From: Chloroflexota bacterium
GTDB lineage: Bacteria > Chloroflexota > Anaerolineae > J036 > Brachytrichaceae
Assembly: GCA_021813225.1 (NCBI GenBank)
Contig: JAKALH010000162.1
Span: 1-6,614 of the forward strand
Direction of reading: 5' to 3'
Length of the DNA: 6,614 nucleotides
In this document: positions 5,054-6,614 of the stretch, piece by piece
How the letters are laid out: every line of letters begins with the position of its first letter
Position numbering within the stretch: position 1 is the first letter of the stretch
Program-made: the position numbers and the translations under genes
The notes under the pieces: generated by a model
The model's database searches: none
Seen by the model: only the letters and a program-made list of their open reading frames with translations
What the model was told of the DNA's origin: nothing

Positions 5054-6614
5054 TCAATTTTCGGCCAGTATACGGTCGACGACCTGTTGTCGATACTCCG
5101 GCGACAGCGTCCGGAAGAATGCGCTGTAGCCGGTGACGCGCACCACCAGGTCGGGGTACTTGCCGGGGTCGGCGTGCGCCTCCAGAATCTGCTCCTTGGA
5201 TATGACGTTGATATTGACAAGCGTCCCGCCTGACTGATTGTGCGCCTTGATGAGTGCTTCGACCGCTGCGATCCCGCCGTACTCCTTTGCCAGGTGTTTA
5301 TCGAAGTCGATCTGCAGAGGCGCAGAGTTGCCCCAACCGGGTTGCACCGACGCCACGGCGTTTGACTTCGCCGTCGGCGCGCTGCCGCCGCCAGGCATAA
5401 AGCCCGGATCGGGATCGGCGCTGTGTGCAATGGGAGTGTGGGCGCGGCGGCCATTCGGTGTGGCGCCCAGGTTCTTGCCCAACTGTGCGACGATGCCGTG
5501 CGAGAACAGGCCGGGGATGACCGTGAAACCGTTTGATGTCGGGGTGTTGCGCACCAGGTCGCTGAATGTGGTGGATACGCGCCTGGCCCACCAGTCCGCG
5601 CGAGAGTTACCGGAGCCGTAACGCGGGATGTTCTGCATCATCAGGCGAATGCGTTCGCCCTCAGGGCCTGCATAGTTGTCGCTCAGTGTCTGGGCGAGCT
5701 TTTCCCAGGTCAGGCGGCCTTCCTTCTCCACGCGCTGCTCGATAGCGGCGAAGCTGTCGGCTACCGTTGGCAGGCCGACGCCGTCGCAGGTCAACCGATA
5801 GATATCGAGACCGCCGCCGGATGCATCCAGCCCGCGCTCAATGGGCCCGTGGCAGAACAGATTCAATACGATTTCCGGGCTGTTACGGGCCTGATGTTCC
5901 ATGTGCCACGCAAAGCCCTGCTTGATAATGTCGACGGATACGCCGAGATGATGCACATATCGTTCCCACAGTGTGTCAAGCGTTGGGGGCATCTCTGCAT
6001 TCTTCATGACATCGTCGAACGCATGCAGGAAAGGCGAGACCAGGCACAGGCGCGTGACATCCTGCAGGCAGTACTCGATGCCGGGCAGGGCCGTCCAGTT
6101 GCAGCCCACCTTGGCGCGCATGCGCGCCAGCGACATCGGCACGCCATTGCGGGCGTAGCCCTCGTCAAGTCCTTTAGAGCATGAGTAGCTGACGCCGGTG
6201 CCGTCGGCGAACAGGTATTCGACGGCCTTACGCAGAAGCCGGGGGTCCAGTTTATCGTGGACGCGCAGTGCGAGGTTGGCGGGGATGCGCAGCCGATGCA
6301 CCGCTTCGAGAATCAGGAACGACATACGGCTGGTCAGGTCGCGGCTGCCGTCCGGCGAAGGACCGCCGATCTGCGAATAATGTGTGTCGTTGAACAGAAG
6401 GCTGGCGATATACCACACCACTTCATCGTCGTCGGTGATCAGGCCTGCCGTAACATCGCGTTCGTAGTAAGGGCGGAGCAGTTCGTCGAGCTGTCCCAAC
6501 GCCCCGCCGGCAGCCCACATGCGGTCGATGCTCTGGAACCATGCCAGGAACTGGCAAGCTTCGCGCAGTGTGCGCGGGGGATGATCGACCAGCCACTCAT
6601 TCATAGCGGCGATC
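5054..6614 (-). CDS. Glycyl radical enzyme, PFL-like, N-terminus beyond the window (partial)
   Basis: The frame stays open through the right edge. The ATG at 6604 is probably internal, because MNEWLVDHPPRTLREACQF is a conserved internal GRE segment. Residue numbers here count from that Met (516 residues). The PFL-like domain is followed by the C-terminal glycyl-radical domain (about 390-516) with RVTGYSA at 489-495 and the radical Gly at G492. The thiyl cysteine is assigned to C168 in KVGCNWTALPG, 324 residues before G492, close to the spacing in characterised GREs. About 250 N-terminal residues should lie outside, judging from family length. Members need a radical-SAM activase to generate the glycyl radical and work anaerobically; none is in the window. 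The Cys loop reads GCNW, not the GCVE of dehydratases, C-S/C-N lyases and decarboxylases, nor the CC of pyruvate formate-lyase. Class III ribonucleotide reductase is unlikely, because the C-terminus lacks its Cys4 zinc site. The reaction is unknown. Confidence 0.92.
   Translation of the reverse strand, partial: IAAMNEWLVDHPPRTLREACQFLAWFQSIDRMWAAGGALGQLDELLRPYYERDVTAGLITDDDEVVWYIASLLFNDTHYSQIGGPSPDGSRDLTSRMSFLILEAVHRLRIPANLALRVHDKLDPRLLRKAVEYLFADGTGVSYSCSKGLDEGYARNGVPMSLARMRAKVGCNWTALPGIEYCLQDVTRLCLVSPFLHAFDDVMKNAEMPPTLDTLWERYVHHLGVSVDIIKQGFAWHMEHQARNSPEIVLNLFCHGPIERGLDASGGGLDIYRLTCDGVGLPTVADSFAAIEQRVEKEGRLTWEKLAQTLSDNYAGPEGERIRLMMQNIPRYGSGNSRADWWARRVSTTFSDLVRNTPTSNGFTVIPGLFSHGIVAQLGKNLGATPNGRRAHTPIAHSADPDPGFMPGGGSAPTAKSNAVASVQPGWGNSAPLQIDFDKHLAKEYGGIAAVEALIKAHNQSGGTLVNINVISKEQILEAHADPGKYPDLVVRVTGYSAFFRTLSPEYRQQVVDRILAEN

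Noticed and set aside
4931..5233. + strand frame of 100 codons starting in the GRE/zinc-ribbon gap
   Set aside because: It runs across the large hairpin and then antisense to the conserved glycyl-radical domain; there is no motif or strong ribosome-binding site.

Overview
The window is ordinary-looking, GC-rich bacterial chromosome (roughly 60% GC by eye). Six genes are clearly supported, and a seventh is represented only by its last codons at the left edge. The rightmost gene is a glycyl radical enzyme (GRE). GREs are inactivated by oxygen, so the host probably lives at least partly without it. Nothing here fixes the taxonomy. The zinc-ribbon membrane protein and the hydroxyacid dehydrogenase subtype remind me of Chloroflexota (Anaerolineae-like) genomes, but that is recollection and should be held loosely.

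Left half, + strand (about 126-3770): four closely spaced genes with gaps of 30, 9 and 18 bases, probably one transcription unit. In order they are a D-2-hydroxyacid dehydrogenase-family oxidoreductase, an APH/choline-kinase-fold small-molecule kinase, a monoacylglycerol lipase-like serine hydrolase, and a short-chain dehydrogenase with an N-terminal membrane anchor. A lipase next to a membrane-anchored SDR suggests lipid or acyl-glycerol turnover. The first two enzymes have no visible substrate, so a shared pathway is a guess. Short inverted repeats sit in or beside several junctions: over the end of the upstream gene, over the kinase ribosome-binding site, and over the SDR stop codon.

Right half, - strand (6614 down to 3791): the C-terminal two thirds or so of a GRE runs in from beyond the right edge. 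It is followed by a 189-base gap and then a membrane protein with three cytoplasmic zinc ribbons and a Cys-containing external domain. The gap holds a perfect 11-bp stem just after the GRE stop and a separate 16-bp dyad upstream of the zinc-ribbon gene. The SDR and zinc-ribbon genes converge with 20 bases between their stop codons.

The best lead is the GRE. It has a canonical glycyl-radical loop, but its thiyl-cysteine loop reads GCNW instead of the GCVE of the dehydratase/lyase group or the CC of pyruvate formate-lyase. The second lead is the zinc-ribbon protein. I see no CRISPR array, mobile element, tRNA, rRNA or clearly novel multi-gene system.
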